DNA of 64,000 bases from CBDIHP01 sp965279195 (GCA_965279195.1 CBDIHP010000043.1:124001-188000), one strand, 5' to 3'. Shown: positions 8,324 to 17,416, counted from the first letter of the stretch. The notes: generated by a model not told the origin, from the sequence alone. A program made the numbers and translations.

Positions 8324-9778
8324 ATGCATCCCATCCAACTGGCGAGGCGTTCGTTCCTGGCGACCTCGGCGAGCGGTCTCGGCACCCTCGCGCTGGCGAG
8401 CCAGCTCCGTGCGGATGGGCTGCTGCCGGGGAATCATCCGCTGGAGCCCAGGGCCCCGCATTTCGCGCCGAAGGCGAAGAGTTGTATTTTCATCTTCCTG
8501 GAAGGGGCCCCCAGCCAGATCGACCTGTTCGATCCCAAGCCCGAGCTGAACCGCCGGCACGGGCAGGCGTTGCCGGAGTCGATGGTCAAGAACGTCCGGT
8601 TCGCCTTCATCCAGAAGGAGTCGGCCGTCCTGATGGGCAGCCCCCGCAAGTTCGCGAAGCACGGGCGATCGGGCCTGGAAGTGTCCGACCTGCTGCCGCA
8701 CCTGGCCACCTGCGCGGACGACGTGGCGCTGATCCGGTCGATGCACACCGACGCGTTCAACCACCACCCCGGCCAGCTCATGATGAACACCGGGGTGATG
8801 ACCTTCGGGCGCCCGAGCATGGGCTCGTGGCTGAACTACGGCCTGGGGAGCGAGTCGAGCAACCTGCCGGGCTATGTCGTGCTCACCGCCGGCCGGGGGA
8901 CCAGCGGCGGGGCCTCGAACTGGTCGAGCGGGTTCCTGCCCAGCTCGTATCAGGGGGTGCTGTTCCGCTCCAAGGGCGAGCCGGTCCTGAACCTGGAGAA
9001 TCCCGCGGGGCTTTCCGGCGACACCCAGCGCCTCGGGTTGGATACACTCCGGTCCCTCAACGAGGAGCGGCTCAAGCAGGTCGGCGACCCCGAGATCGCC
9101 AGCCGGATCGCCTCCTATGAGCTGGCCTACCGGATGCAGTCGGCCGCGCCCGAGCTGATCGACCTCTCTCGCGAGTCGAAGGCCACCCGGGAGTTGTACG
9201 GCGTGGATCGCGACGAGCAGGGGATGCTCAACTACTCCAATGGCGGCAAGGGGGAGTTCGCGGCGTTCGCGACCAACTGCCTGCTGGCCCGCCGCATGGT
9301 CGAGCGGGGCGTCCGGTTCGTGAACCTGTATCACGCGACCTGGGACCATCACGCGAACCTCGACAAGGGGCTGGCGTTCAACTGCAGGATGGCCGACCAG
9401 CCGATCGCGGCGCTGCTGAAGGACCTGAAGGCCCGGGGCCTTCTGGACACGACGCTCGTGGTTTTCGCGGGCGAGTTCGGCCGGACGCCCCTGGGCGAGA
9501 ACCGCAAGGGGCGGGACTCGAACACGGGCCGGGACCACCACCCGTTCGCGTTCTCGCTCTGGATGGCCGGCGGCGGGATCAAGGGGGGGCAGACGATCGG
9601 CAAGACCGACGACATCGGCTGGAGCATCGTCGAGGAGCCGATCCACATCAACGACCTCCACGCCACCATCCTCAAACTGTTCGGTTTCGACCACATGAAG
9701 TTGACGTATCGGTTCCAGGGGCGGGATTTCCGGCTCACGGATGTCGGGGGGAAGGTCGTCGATCGGTTGATCGGTTGA
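8324..9778 (+). CDS. DUF1501 domain-containing protein (Tat-exported, sulfatase-like fold)
   Basis: A 484-residue member of the DUF1501 family, distantly related to alkaline phosphatase/sulfatase-fold enzymes. The N-terminus QLARRSFLATSASGLGTLAL is a twin-arginine signal, so the folded protein is exported. Family landmarks are IFIFLEGAPSQIDLFDPKP, YVVLTAGRGTSGGASNW, VFAGEFGRTPLGE, and the C-terminal DLHATILKLFGFDHMKLTYR. ATG 8324 is preceded by GAGGGG at a normal distance and yields the Tat signal at once. It is paired with the upstream DUF1549/DUF1553 gene, a standing planctomycete arrangement. A repeat element has been inserted between the two. Enzymatic activity is unproven for the family. 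Confidence 0.88.
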   Translation: MHPIQLARRSFLATSASGLGTLALASQLRADGLLPGNHPLEPRAPHFAPKAKSCIFIFLEGAPSQIDLFDPKPELNRRHGQALPESMVKNVRFAFIQKESAVLMGSPRKFAKHGRSGLEVSDLLPHLATCADDVALIRSMHTDAFNHHPGQLMMNTGVMTFGRPSMGSWLNYGLGSESSNLPGYVVLTAGRGTSGGASNWSSGFLPSSYQGVLFRSKGEPVLNLENPAGLSGDTQRLGLDTLRSLNEERLKQVGDPEIASRIASYELAYRMQSAAPELIDLSRESKATRELYGVDRDEQGMLNYSNGGKGEFAAFATNCLLARRMVERGVRFVNLYHATWDHHANLDKGLAFNCRMADQPIAALLKDLKARGLLDTTLVVFAGEFGRTPLGENRKGRDSNTGRDHHPFAFSLWMAGGGIKGGQTIGKTDDIGWSIVEEPIHINDLHATILKLFGFDHMKLTYRFQGRDFRLTDVGGKVVDRLIG

Positions 9779-9896
9779 GGAAACGAAGCAGGCCGCCGCG
9801 CCATGTCGTAGACTCCGGGGAGGCTCGGGATTGCGGCGGCGGTCCGGGGTCGGGGGATTATTGCGTACGCTCCCCAGGTTATGCGGTCGCCGGCGC

Positions 9897-9925
9897 TTGA
9901 CATCCCTTGCCCAGAGGCTTAGGTT
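9897..9925 (+). promoter_or_regulatory. Probable sigma-70-type promoter of the nuoEF-like unit
   Basis: A perfect TTGACA at 9897-9902, a 17-base spacer, then TAGGTT at 9920-9925. Transcription would start near 9932, leaving about 100 bases of leader before the ATG at 10032. The -10 box matches the consensus at only three positions. Confidence 0.45.
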
Positions 9926-10031
9926 CGTGACAAGTTCGCGGGCCTCCGGGTCTCCCCGACACACGCCCCGGCGACGATGCCGCCCGGCATGCCTCTCCTA
10001 TCTGCCCCGACCCCCTTCACCGAGCACCTCG

Positions 10032-11837
10032 ATGATCGTTCAGAAACTGCGCGACATTCAGCAGCGGTGTGGCGGCTATCTCCCCGAGAAAGAGCTCCGC
10101 GATCTTTCGAAGGAAATCGAGACGCCGCTGCACCGGATCCACGAGGTGGCGAGCTTCTATCCGCTCTATCGCCTGACGCCCCCGCCGAAGGTCGACGTGA
10201 AGGTCTGCCGGGACATGGCCTGCCACCTCCACGGCGCGAAGCGGCTCCAGAAGTCGCTCGAAGGCTACGCGCGGGAACTCGGCGGCACGGGCGAGGTCGA
10301 GATCGACGGGGTCTCCTGCCTCGGGCAGTGCGACAGCGCCCCGGCGCTCTCGATCAACGACAACTGCTACTGGGGGATCGACGAGTCGTCGATCCGGGGC
10401 AAGATCCGGACGGCCCTGAGCGGCGAGCACCTGCACCACCAGCACGCCGACCGCTCCACGATCGGCTGGAAGATCGACCCCTACGACGGCTCCCCCCGGT
10501 TCGACGCCGTCCGGTTCCTGGTCGAGCAGAAGGAAGGCGCCGCGCTCTATGAAGGGCGCAAGGACAAGGTGATCGAGGCCCTGAAGGCCGCCAACCTCCG
10601 CGGCATGGGGGGCGCGGGCTTCCCGACCCACCTCAAGTGGTCGACCGTCCGGGGGGCTCCCGGGTCCGAGAAGTACGTCGTCTGCAACGCCGACGAGAGC
10701 GAGCCCGGGACCTTCAAGGACCGCGAGCTGATGCGGCGGACGCCGTACCTCCTGATCGAGGGCATGGTCCTCGCCGGCTTGATTACCGGAGCAACTCGCG
10801 GTTATATTTACATTCGCCACGAATACCACGAGGAGGCCGAGGTCCTCGAGCAGGCGATCCACAACGCCCAGCGCGCGGGCTACTGCGGCGACAACATCCT
10901 CGGCTCCGGCCTGTCGTTCCCGATCGAGGTGTACGTCTCCCCCGGCGGCTACATCCAGGGCGAGGAGAGCGCATTGCTCGAAGCCATGGAGGACCGCCGC
11001 GGCGAGCCCAGGAACAAGCCGCCGTTCCCCGTCTTCAGCGGCCTCTACAACAAGCCGACCGTGATCAACAACGTCGAGACCCTCTGCTGGACCCCCGCGA
11101 TCGTCCTGCACGGCGGCGAGTGGTACCGCGACGGCGGGATCCACGGCGCCACCGGGATGCGGTTCGTCTCGATCTCGGGCGACGTCAACGAGCCGGGGGT
11201 CTACGAGGTGCCCTTCGGCCAGACCGTCCGCGACCTGATCTTCCGCTGCTCCGGCGGCATGTCGGGCGGTCAGAAGCTCAAGGCCATCGCGACCTCCGGG
11301 CCCTCCGGGGGGTTCCTGCCGGCCGAACTCAGGCGGTCGACCATGACCTCCGCCCGGGCCAAGGCCTGGGCCGACGCCAACTTCGAGCCGGGCTCCGACC
11401 TCTACGACACCCTCGACCTGCCGCTCGACCTGAACACGCTCGGCCAGATCGACAACATGCTGGGCGCGGCCTTCGTGGCGATCGGCAGCAATGCCTGCAT
11501 GGTCGACTTCGCCCTGAACTGCGTCGAATTCTACCGGAACGAGTCCTGCGGCAAGTGCGTCCCCTGCCGCATGGGCAGCCAGAAGCTGGCCGACATCCTC
11601 ACCCAGATCACCACCGGCACCTTCCCCGGGCGCGACCTCAAGTTCGTGGACGAGCTGGCGACCGCGATGGGCATGGCCTCGATCTGCGGGCTCGGGCAGG
11701 TGGCGGCGAACCCGATGACGACCCTCATGAAATACTTCCCCGAGGAGCTTGAGGCCCACATCAAGCACCGGAAATGCCCGGCGGGGGTCTGCAAGTTCGC
11801 GGGCACGGCGACCAAGAACGGCGCGCACAAGGGCTGA
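10032..11837 (+). CDS. NuoE-NuoF fusion: NADH-oxidising diaphorase subunit (HoxF/FdsB-like)
   Basis: A 601-residue cytosolic flavin/iron-sulfur protein. Residues 1-140 form a NuoE-like thioredoxin-fold [2Fe-2S] domain with C59, C64, C96 and C100 (VCRDMACH and VSCLGQC). The rest is NuoF-like: GMGGAGFPTHLKW (NADH/FMN site, Arg of the usual GRGGAGF replaced by Met), CNADESEPGTFKDRE, YIQGEESALLEAM, a SLBB-like part, and the [4Fe-4S] motif ESCGKCVPCRMGS with a distal Cys in SICGLGQVA. This E-F order is that of HoxF of NAD-reducing hydrogenases and FdsB of formate dehydrogenases, but no hydrogenase or formate dehydrogenase catalytic gene is beside it. The next gene is its likely electron partner. 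Confidence 0.87.
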   Translation: MIVQKLRDIQQRCGGYLPEKELRDLSKEIETPLHRIHEVASFYPLYRLTPPPKVDVKVCRDMACHLHGAKRLQKSLEGYARELGGTGEVEIDGVSCLGQCDSAPALSINDNCYWGIDESSIRGKIRTALSGEHLHHQHADRSTIGWKIDPYDGSPRFDAVRFLVEQKEGAALYEGRKDKVIEALKAANLRGMGGAGFPTHLKWSTVRGAPGSEKYVVCNADESEPGTFKDRELMRRTPYLLIEGMVLAGLITGATRGYIYIRHEYHEEAEVLEQAIHNAQRAGYCGDNILGSGLSFPIEVYVSPGGYIQGEESALLEAMEDRRGEPRNKPPFPVFSGLYNKPTVINNVETLCWTPAIVLHGGEWYRDGGIHGATGMRFVSISGDVNEPGVYEVPFGQTVRDLIFRCSGGMSGGQKLKAIATSGPSGGFLPAELRRSTMTSARAKAWADANFEPGSDLYDTLDLPLDLNTLGQIDNMLGAAFVAIGSNACMVDFALNCVEFYRNESCGKCVPCRMGSQKLADILTQITTGTFPGRDLKFVDELATAMGMASICGLGQVAANPMTTLMKYFPEELEAHIKHRKCPAGVCKFAGTATKNGAHKG

Positions 11838-11913
11838 CCCGGGATGCCGGCGGAGCCGGCCGTCCGGATTGATCCACCTTCACGGGTTCATTTGCCGACG
11901 AGGACGACGATTC

Positions 11914-14181
11914 ATGTCGCAGACCCTGAGCGCCGAGACCAAGATGGTGCACCTGACCATCGACGGCCAGCCCGTGGAGGTCCCGGACGGGACCACGATC
12001 TTCGACGCCGCCGCCAGGATCGGCATCAAGATCCCCGTCCTGTGCCACCAGCAGCACATGACACCCGTCGCCGTGTGCCGCGTCTGCTCGGTCGACATCG
12101 GCGGCCGCGTCTACGCCCCCGCCTGCTACCGGCAGGTCGACGAGGGGATGAACGTCAAGACCCACCACAGCAACGCCGCCGTCGAGGGGACGGTCAAGAC
12201 GCTCGTCGACCTCCTGATGGCCGACCATCCGTCCCCCTGCGCCAAGCACGAGAAGTACCACGACTGCGAGCTGGAAGTCCTGGCCGAGCATTTCGGCATC
12301 AAGGAGTCGCAGTACCCCGCGCCCCACGCGAATAAGGAGCACGACGAGTCGTCGGTCGTCATCGCGGTCGACCACAACGCGTGCATCCTCTGCGATCGAT
12401 GCTCGCGCGGCTGCAATGAGATCCGCCACAACGAGGTCATCGGCCGGGCCTACAAGGGCTACAAGTCGAAGATCGCCTTCGACCTCGACAACCTGATGGG
12501 CAACTCGACCTGCGTGAGCTGCGGCGAGTGCATGATCTCCTGCCCGACCGGCGCGCTGACCAACCGCAAGACGGTCCAGGTGCACAAGGGCGCGGCCGCG
12601 AAGCTCGGCGGCGAAGGGCTCTTGACCGCCGAGGAACTCGAGACGATCCCGCTGTTCGAGGGCGTCTCGCGGCCGTTCCTGCGGTTCAATGAAGGCGCCG
12701 TGCGCCGCAAGCGGTTCAAGCTGGGCGAGGTGATCTGCCGCGAGGGCGAGTCGGGCTCGACCGCCTTCTACATCGAGAGCGGCGAGGTCACCATCCGGAT
12801 CAAGACCCCGTTCAGCCACGTCAAGAACCGCAGCCAGGGGTCATCGGGCACGGGGCTCCTCGGGCTGGTCAACCGGTTCACCGTCGACCTCGTCCGCCCC
12901 GACAAGAACGAGCCAGCCGGCTCGCACGCCGATTACATCCACATCGACGCCCCCGTGTCGCTCCTGTACGGCGACCCCGTCGCCACCCTGGAGACCGGCG
13001 ACATCTTCGGCGAGATGACCTGCATGAACCACTACCCCCGATCCGCCACCGTCGAGGCGAACGGGGACGTCACCGTGCTGGAGATGGACCGCAACGTCCT
13101 CTACATCCTCCAGCGCAACAAGAAATCCAAGGCCCTGCTCGACGAACGCTACCGCCGCCGGACGATCGACAACCACCTGCGCAGCGTGCCGATCTTCGCC
13201 GACATCGCCAAGAGCGACTACGACTACCGCCGGCTCGTCGACCTGCTCCGCGACCGGGTCGAACTCATCCGCAAGGACAACGGCCAGCTCATCTTCGAAC
13301 AGGGCGACATCGCCGACAGCCTGTATCTCATCCGCACCGGGTTCGTGAAGGTCAGCCAGAAGTACATGGGGGCGGAGTACGTCCTCAACTACATCGGGCC
13401 GGGGGCGTATTTCGGCGAGATCGGGCTCATGTCCGACCTCCCCGGGCTCCGCGACCTGGGCGCGATCGCCGGCCGCCGCACCGCGACCTGCATCTCGCTC
13501 GACCACCTCGACCTCGTCCGCATCGACCGCGACGCGTTCAACGAGGTCCTGGAGCAGTTCCCGCAGGTCCGCGCGGCGGTCCTCAAGACGGCCGAGGACC
13601 GGCTGCTCGAAACCGCCGAGATGATCAAGCGGATCAACAGCGTCCCGCTCGCCGAGTTCCTCAGCCAGGGGCTCTTCGAGGCGCAGAACCTCCTGGTGCT
13701 CGACCTGGAGAAGTGCACCCGCTGCGACGAGTGCACCAAGGCCTGCGCCGACTCGCACGAGGGGGTCACCCGGCTGATCCGCGAAGGGCTGCGGTTCGAC
13801 AAGTTCCTCGTGGCCAGCTCGTGCCGGTCGTGCCTCGACCCGTACTGCCTCGTCGGCTGCCCGGTGAACGCGATCCAGAAGGGCAAGTCGCGCGAGATCC
13901 GGATCCTCGACCACTGCATCGGCTGCGGCAAGTGCGCGGACAATTGCCCCTACGGCAATATCAACATGCATTCGGGCAAGGTCGTCTACGAGGAGGACCC
14001 CAACCACCCGCTCGCCGACAAGCGCGGGCGCGTCGCCGTCGTGCAGCAGAAGGCCACCACCTGCGACCTCTGCAAGAGCTACGACGGCACACCGAGCTGC
14101 GTCTATGCCTGCCCCCACGACGCCGCGCATCGCATGAAGGGCCCCGACCTCCTCGAAATCGTCAAGCTCGGGAAGGCCTGA
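11914..14181 (+). CDS. Multidomain iron-sulfur protein with two cyclic-nucleotide-binding domains
   Basis: 755 residues, probably cytosolic. Order: a plant-type [2Fe-2S] domain (C44, C55, C58, C71) as in NuoG/HoxU; a NuoG-like His-Cys segment H105-x3-C109-x2-H112-x5-C118, where the second Cys is His; two [4Fe-4S] motifs (C157-C167 and C200-C210, each CxxCxxCxxxC). Then two cNMP-binding folds, about 246-400 (FGEMTCMNHYPRSATV) and 425-560 (FGEIGLM ... GRRTATCIS), each keeping the Glu and Arg that contact the cyclic phosphate. A C-terminal HybA/DmsB-like four-cluster module follows (C601-611, C637-649, C668-678, C717-733). GAGGA lies ten bases before ATG 11914. It probably takes electrons from the upstream NADH dehydrogenase and is gated by a nucleotide; the terminal acceptor is unknown. 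Confidence 0.85.
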   Translation: MSQTLSAETKMVHLTIDGQPVEVPDGTTIFDAAARIGIKIPVLCHQQHMTPVAVCRVCSVDIGGRVYAPACYRQVDEGMNVKTHHSNAAVEGTVKTLVDLLMADHPSPCAKHEKYHDCELEVLAEHFGIKESQYPAPHANKEHDESSVVIAVDHNACILCDRCSRGCNEIRHNEVIGRAYKGYKSKIAFDLDNLMGNSTCVSCGECMISCPTGALTNRKTVQVHKGAAAKLGGEGLLTAEELETIPLFEGVSRPFLRFNEGAVRRKRFKLGEVICREGESGSTAFYIESGEVTIRIKTPFSHVKNRSQGSSGTGLLGLVNRFTVDLVRPDKNEPAGSHADYIHIDAPVSLLYGDPVATLETGDIFGEMTCMNHYPRSATVEANGDVTVLEMDRNVLYILQRNKKSKALLDERYRRRTIDNHLRSVPIFADIAKSDYDYRRLVDLLRDRVELIRKDNGQLIFEQGDIADSLYLIRTGFVKVSQKYMGAEYVLNYIGPGAYFGEIGLMSDLPGLRDLGAIAGRRTATCISLDHLDLVRIDRDAFNEVLEQFPQVRAAVLKTAEDRLLETAEMIKRINSVPLAEFLSQGLFEAQNLLVLDLEKCTRCDECTKACADSHEGVTRLIREGLRFDKFLVASSCRSCLDPYCLVGCPVNAIQKGKSREIRILDHCIGCGKCADNCPYGNINMHSGKVVYEEDPNHPLADKRGRVAVVQQKATTCDLCKSYDGTPSCVYACPHDAAHRMKGPDLLEIVKLGKA

Positions 14182-14189
14182 CCCGACCA

Positions 14190-14400
14190 CTTCCGCACTC
14201 CGAACCACCCGGAGTGCGGAAGCTTGCTTCCGCTCGGTTCTCGCGGAGCTTGCTCCGCGTGCCAGAACGTAGCAATCAGTGAATCCGGAGTGCAGCCGCT
14301 TGCCGACGCCCTCTCCCCGTGGGGGCTTGTCCCCGAGAGGCGGCGTCCGTTCGATGGCAACCGCTTCGATCTGGCACGCGAAGCGAGCTTCCGCACTCCG
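14190..14400. repeat. Family B palindromic element, copy 2 (compound)
   Basis: About 210 bases between convergent genes. It opens with a 13-base perfect hairpin (CTTCCGCACTCCG ... CGGAGTGCGGAAG), continues with GGAAGCTTGCTTCC and GCGGAGCTTGCTCCGC hairpins, and closes with GCGAAGCGAGCTTCCGC and ACTCCG. An internal GGAGTGCAGCCGCTTGCC suggests two partly overlapping copies. The leading hairpin could end transcription from either side. Confidence 0.75.
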
Positions 14401-14421
14401 TGCCTTCGGTCAGGGTACGGG

Positions 14422-16656
14422 CTATCGGTTGCGCGGGACGCCCAGGACGAACGCGCTGGCGATGTTCGAATCGTCGTCGGTCCAGACCTGGCCGTCCTCG
14501 CGGCGGCGGGGGACGGTCCAGCCGGGGGCGTCGGCCAGGGGGCCCATGTCCGCGTCGCGGCGGGCGGCGACGAACCAGAGGGACGGCTGGAGGCCGGTCT
14601 TCATCTGTTCCGGCGTCAGGTCCAGGTCCTGCACGACCCGGCCGACGATCCCCGCGTCGGCCGCGAGTTCGCCCAGGACGGGTTCGAGGTCGAGGTAGCG
14701 ATTGGTGATATTGAACGCCAGCAGGCCGTTCGGCGCCAGGCGTTCCAGGTAGAGCGCCAGGGCCTCGCGGGTGATGAGGTGGACGGGCAGGGCGTCGGAG
14801 CTGAAGGCGTCGAGCACGAGCAGGTCGAAGCGGGAGGACTCGGCCTCCTTGAGCCGCAGTCGGGCATCGCCCAGGACGATCGGCGTCGCGCTGGCCTTGC
14901 TGTCGCTCAGGTAGGTGAAGAGTTTCGGGTCGCCCGCGATCCTGGCGATGGCCGGGTCGATCTCGAAGAAGGTCCAGACCTCGCCCGCCTTCGCCTGGCT
15001 CGCTAGCGTGCCGACGCCCAGCCCGACGATGCCGATCCTCGCCTTCGGCGTGGTCGTCTGGACCCGATCGACCACCCGCCAGATCGGCCCCCCGCGCCGG
15101 AAGTACGCGAGCGGTTCGTCGCGATGGCCGGCGTCGAGCCGCTGCTGGCCGTGCAGGGTGCTGCCGTGGAACAGGCGTCGGAGCGGTACGGGCTGGTCGA
15201 CCTCGGTCACGCGGATCACGCCGAAGAAGTTCCGCTCCTGGAAGACCGTCCGCCCGTTGAGCCCGACCGCGAACGACGACGCCAGCCAGACCGCGCCGAT
15301 CGTCAGGGCCAGCCTTCGGGGCCGGCTCCTCAACGTCCAGATCGACCAGAACGCCAGACCGGAGGCCAGCACCGCGCCCAGCGGACCGAGGCCGTTCCCC
15401 GCCGCCCCCGGGTTCCGGACCAGGACCAGCGTGATGCCCCCGACGCATGCCGGGATCCACAAATCCGCAGGCCATCCCCCCTGCATCTTCCCCTTACGGG
15501 TCGCCACGGCGGGGACGAGCAGGCCGATCGCCGCGAGCACCAGGGGATACTCCGCGAAGCCGCCGAAGATCACCGGCGCGACCAGGGCGTTGAAGACCCC
15601 GCCGAGCAGGCCGCCGACGGACATCGCCAGATAGTACGACGTCAGTTGCCTGGGGTGCGGCTTCTCCGACGCGAGCAGGCCGTGCGACAGCAGCGAACCG
15701 ACCGTCAGGGCCAGCAGGTGGATGATCAGGAGATATGGCTTCACCAGCGGAATGGCCAGGATCGGCAGCAGGATGATGAGGAACGCCGGGTATGTCCGCG
15801 CGGCCAGCCTCGTCCAGTCGATCGACGGGTCGCGCTGGAAGACCGCGATGAAGGTCAGGAGGTAGAGCGCCAGCGGCACGACCCAGAGCAGGGGGACCGG
15901 CGCGAGGTCGGTCGTGAGGTAGGTCGTCGCCCCCATCATCAGGCTCGACGGCAAGGCCGACAGCAGCATCCATCGCGGCCAGGATGCGGCGACCCTGGTC
16001 GATCCGGCCGGTTCGTCGGTCGCCAGATCCGGCCCCGGGTGCGGCTGGATCCGCGTCAGGAGTCCGCACGCCCCGACCATCACCGCGAGCACAAGGTAGG
16101 CGACCGCCCAGGCGTTGAGCTGGGCCCCGAGCGAGAGGTAGGGCTCGATCAGGAACGGGTAGCCGAGGAGGGCCGCCATGCTGCCGAAGTTGCTGGCGGC
16201 GTAGAGCGGGTAGGGGTTGGACGCCCCGCGCAGGTCGGAGCGGCTGTACCAGGTCTGGAGCAGCGGCGACGTGGCCGAGATGACCACGAACGGCCCGCCG
16301 ATGCCGACGACCAGCCGCAGGAGCAGCCAGGAGACCGGCGCCTCGATCGCCGCCGGGCCGGGGTCGCCCGGGACCAGGACGATCGGGAACGTCAACGCGG
16401 CCAGCGCCAGGAGGGCGATGTGCACCCAGCGCCCGGCCTTGCCGCCGAAGCGATCGGCCGAGAGGTGGGCATAGGCGTAGCCGGCCAGCACGGCGGCCTG
16501 GAAGAACATCAACGACGTGTTCCAGACCGACGGCGCCCCGCCGAGCGTCGGCAGCACGCTCTTGGCCGAAATCGGCTCGATCACGAACAGCAGGAACGCG
16601 GCGAGGAAGGTGGTCAGGGCGAACAGACCGGCCAAGCGTCCTCCCCGCCACGCCAC
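14422..16656 (-). CDS. Membrane-anchored spermidine-synthase-like protein
   Basis: About 744 residues. The N-terminal two thirds carry some 12-14 membrane segments, opening FALTTFLAAFLLFVIEPISA and including GGAPSVWNTSLMFFQAAVLA, the form of 'fused MFS/spermidine synthase' proteins. The C-terminal part is a Rossmann domain: IGIVGLGVGTLA, EIDPAIARIA and LLVLDAFSSDALPVHLITRE, the latter matching the aminopropyltransferase active-site strand. Whether it makes polyamines is unknown; the family is largely uncharacterised. GTG 16656 is chosen. A TTG at 16635 has a better GGGGAGG but leaves very little before the first helix. The gene follows the sirtuin by 14 bases. Confidence 0.75.
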   Translation of the reverse strand: MAWRGGRLAGLFALTTFLAAFLLFVIEPISAKSVLPTLGGAPSVWNTSLMFFQAAVLAGYAYAHLSADRFGGKAGRWVHIALLALAALTFPIVLVPGDPGPAAIEAPVSWLLLRLVVGIGGPFVVISATSPLLQTWYSRSDLRGASNPYPLYAASNFGSMAALLGYPFLIEPYLSLGAQLNAWAVAYLVLAVMVGACGLLTRIQPHPGPDLATDEPAGSTRVAASWPRWMLLSALPSSLMMGATTYLTTDLAPVPLLWVVPLALYLLTFIAVFQRDPSIDWTRLAARTYPAFLIILLPILAIPLVKPYLLIIHLLALTVGSLLSHGLLASEKPHPRQLTSYYLAMSVGGLLGGVFNALVAPVIFGGFAEYPLVLAAIGLLVPAVATRKGKMQGGWPADLWIPACVGGITLVLVRNPGAAGNGLGPLGAVLASGLAFWSIWTLRSRPRRLALTIGAVWLASSFAVGLNGRTVFQERNFFGVIRVTEVDQPVPLRRLFHGSTLHGQQRLDAGHRDEPLAYFRRGGPIWRVVDRVQTTTPKARIGIVGLGVGTLASQAKAGEVWTFFEIDPAIARIAGDPKLFTYLSDSKASATPIVLGDARLRLKEAESSRFDLLVLDAFSSDALPVHLITREALALYLERLAPNGLLAFNITNRYLDLEPVLGELAADAGIVGRVVQDLDLTPEQMKTGLQPSLWFVAARRDADMGPLADAPGWTVPRRREDGQVWTDDDSNIASAFVLGVPRNR

Positions 16657-16670
16657 CCGCGCGGACGTCG

Positions 16671-17399
16671 TCAGTTCCCGGAGGGTAAGAGCGTCGGCAG
16701 GATCTCGCCCGAGGGGCCGTAGAGCCCGATGTCCACGAGTTCGCTCAGGTGCGTCGGTTCGAGGTTGATCTCGACCACCCGGCGGCCGACGCGGCTGGCG
16801 AGGCTCGCCAGGCCGGCGGCGGGGTACACCGCCGCGCTCGTCCCGATTACCAGGAAGACATCGGCATCGATCGCCGCCTGACTTGCCTCGTGGAACGCGG
16901 AAGGCGGCAAAGCCTCGCCGAACCAGACCACGCAAGGCCGGGCCAGGGCCCCACACGACTCGCATTTCGGCAACGGGGGCAGCGGATCCAGGCCGGCGTC
17001 CTTGCGCCACCCGCACGACACGCAGCGGATCTCCGCCAGGTTGCCGTGCAACTCGATCACGGCCTCACTTCCCGCCCGGTGGTGGAGGCGGTCGACATTC
17101 TGGGTGATGAGGGTCAGGCGGGGGATGAGGGTCGCGAGCGTCGCCAGGGCCTCGTGGCCCGGATTGGGCCGGGCGGCGGCCACGATGCCCCGTCGCCAGT
17201 TGTAGAACTCCCAGACCTGTGCGGGATCCGCCTCGAACGCCTCGGGCGTGGCCAGGCTCATCGGGTCGCGGCCCTTCCAGAGCCCGCCGGCCCCACGAAA
17301 GGTCGGGATCCCGCTCTCCGCCGAGACCCCTGCGCCGGTCATCGCGGCGACGTGACGCGCGGAGGCGATCCAGTCCCTGACCCTCTCCCGATCCGTCAC
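16671..17399 (-). CDS. cobB: NAD-dependent protein deacylase, SIR2 family (class III-like)
   Basis: A 242-residue sirtuin that removes acyl groups from lysine using NAD+. Visible motifs are GAGVSAESGIPTFRG (NAD+ binding), TQNVDRLHHRAGS, ELHGNL with the catalytic His, a zinc site (CVSCGW and CESCG), VVWFGEALP, IGTSAAVYPA and EINLEPTHLS. FYNWRR places a Tyr and an Arg at YxxR spacing, the pair that in Sirt5/CobB-type enzymes binds succinyl or malonyl groups, so desuccinylation is plausible. GTG 17399 gives the usual short N-terminus. The gene lies 17 bases downstream of the small CPNC protein, at the tail of the oxidase cluster. Confidence 0.9.
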   Translation of the reverse strand: MTDRERVRDWIASARHVAAMTGAGVSAESGIPTFRGAGGLWKGRDPMSLATPEAFEADPAQVWEFYNWRRGIVAAARPNPGHEALATLATLIPRLTLITQNVDRLHHRAGSEAVIELHGNLAEIRCVSCGWRKDAGLDPLPPLPKCESCGALARPCVVWFGEALPPSAFHEASQAAIDADVFLVIGTSAAVYPAAGLASLASRVGRRVVEINLEPTHLSELVDIGLYGPSGEILPTLLPSGN

Positions 17400-17416
17400 G
17401 GCTCGAACCCTTCCGA

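Noticed and set aside
10032..14181. NAD-reducing hydrogenase or formate dehydrogenase operon
   Set aside because: HoxF/FdsB- and HoxU-like parts are present, but there is no nickel-hydrogenase or molybdopterin subunit within the window, and the genes on both sides are unrelated.
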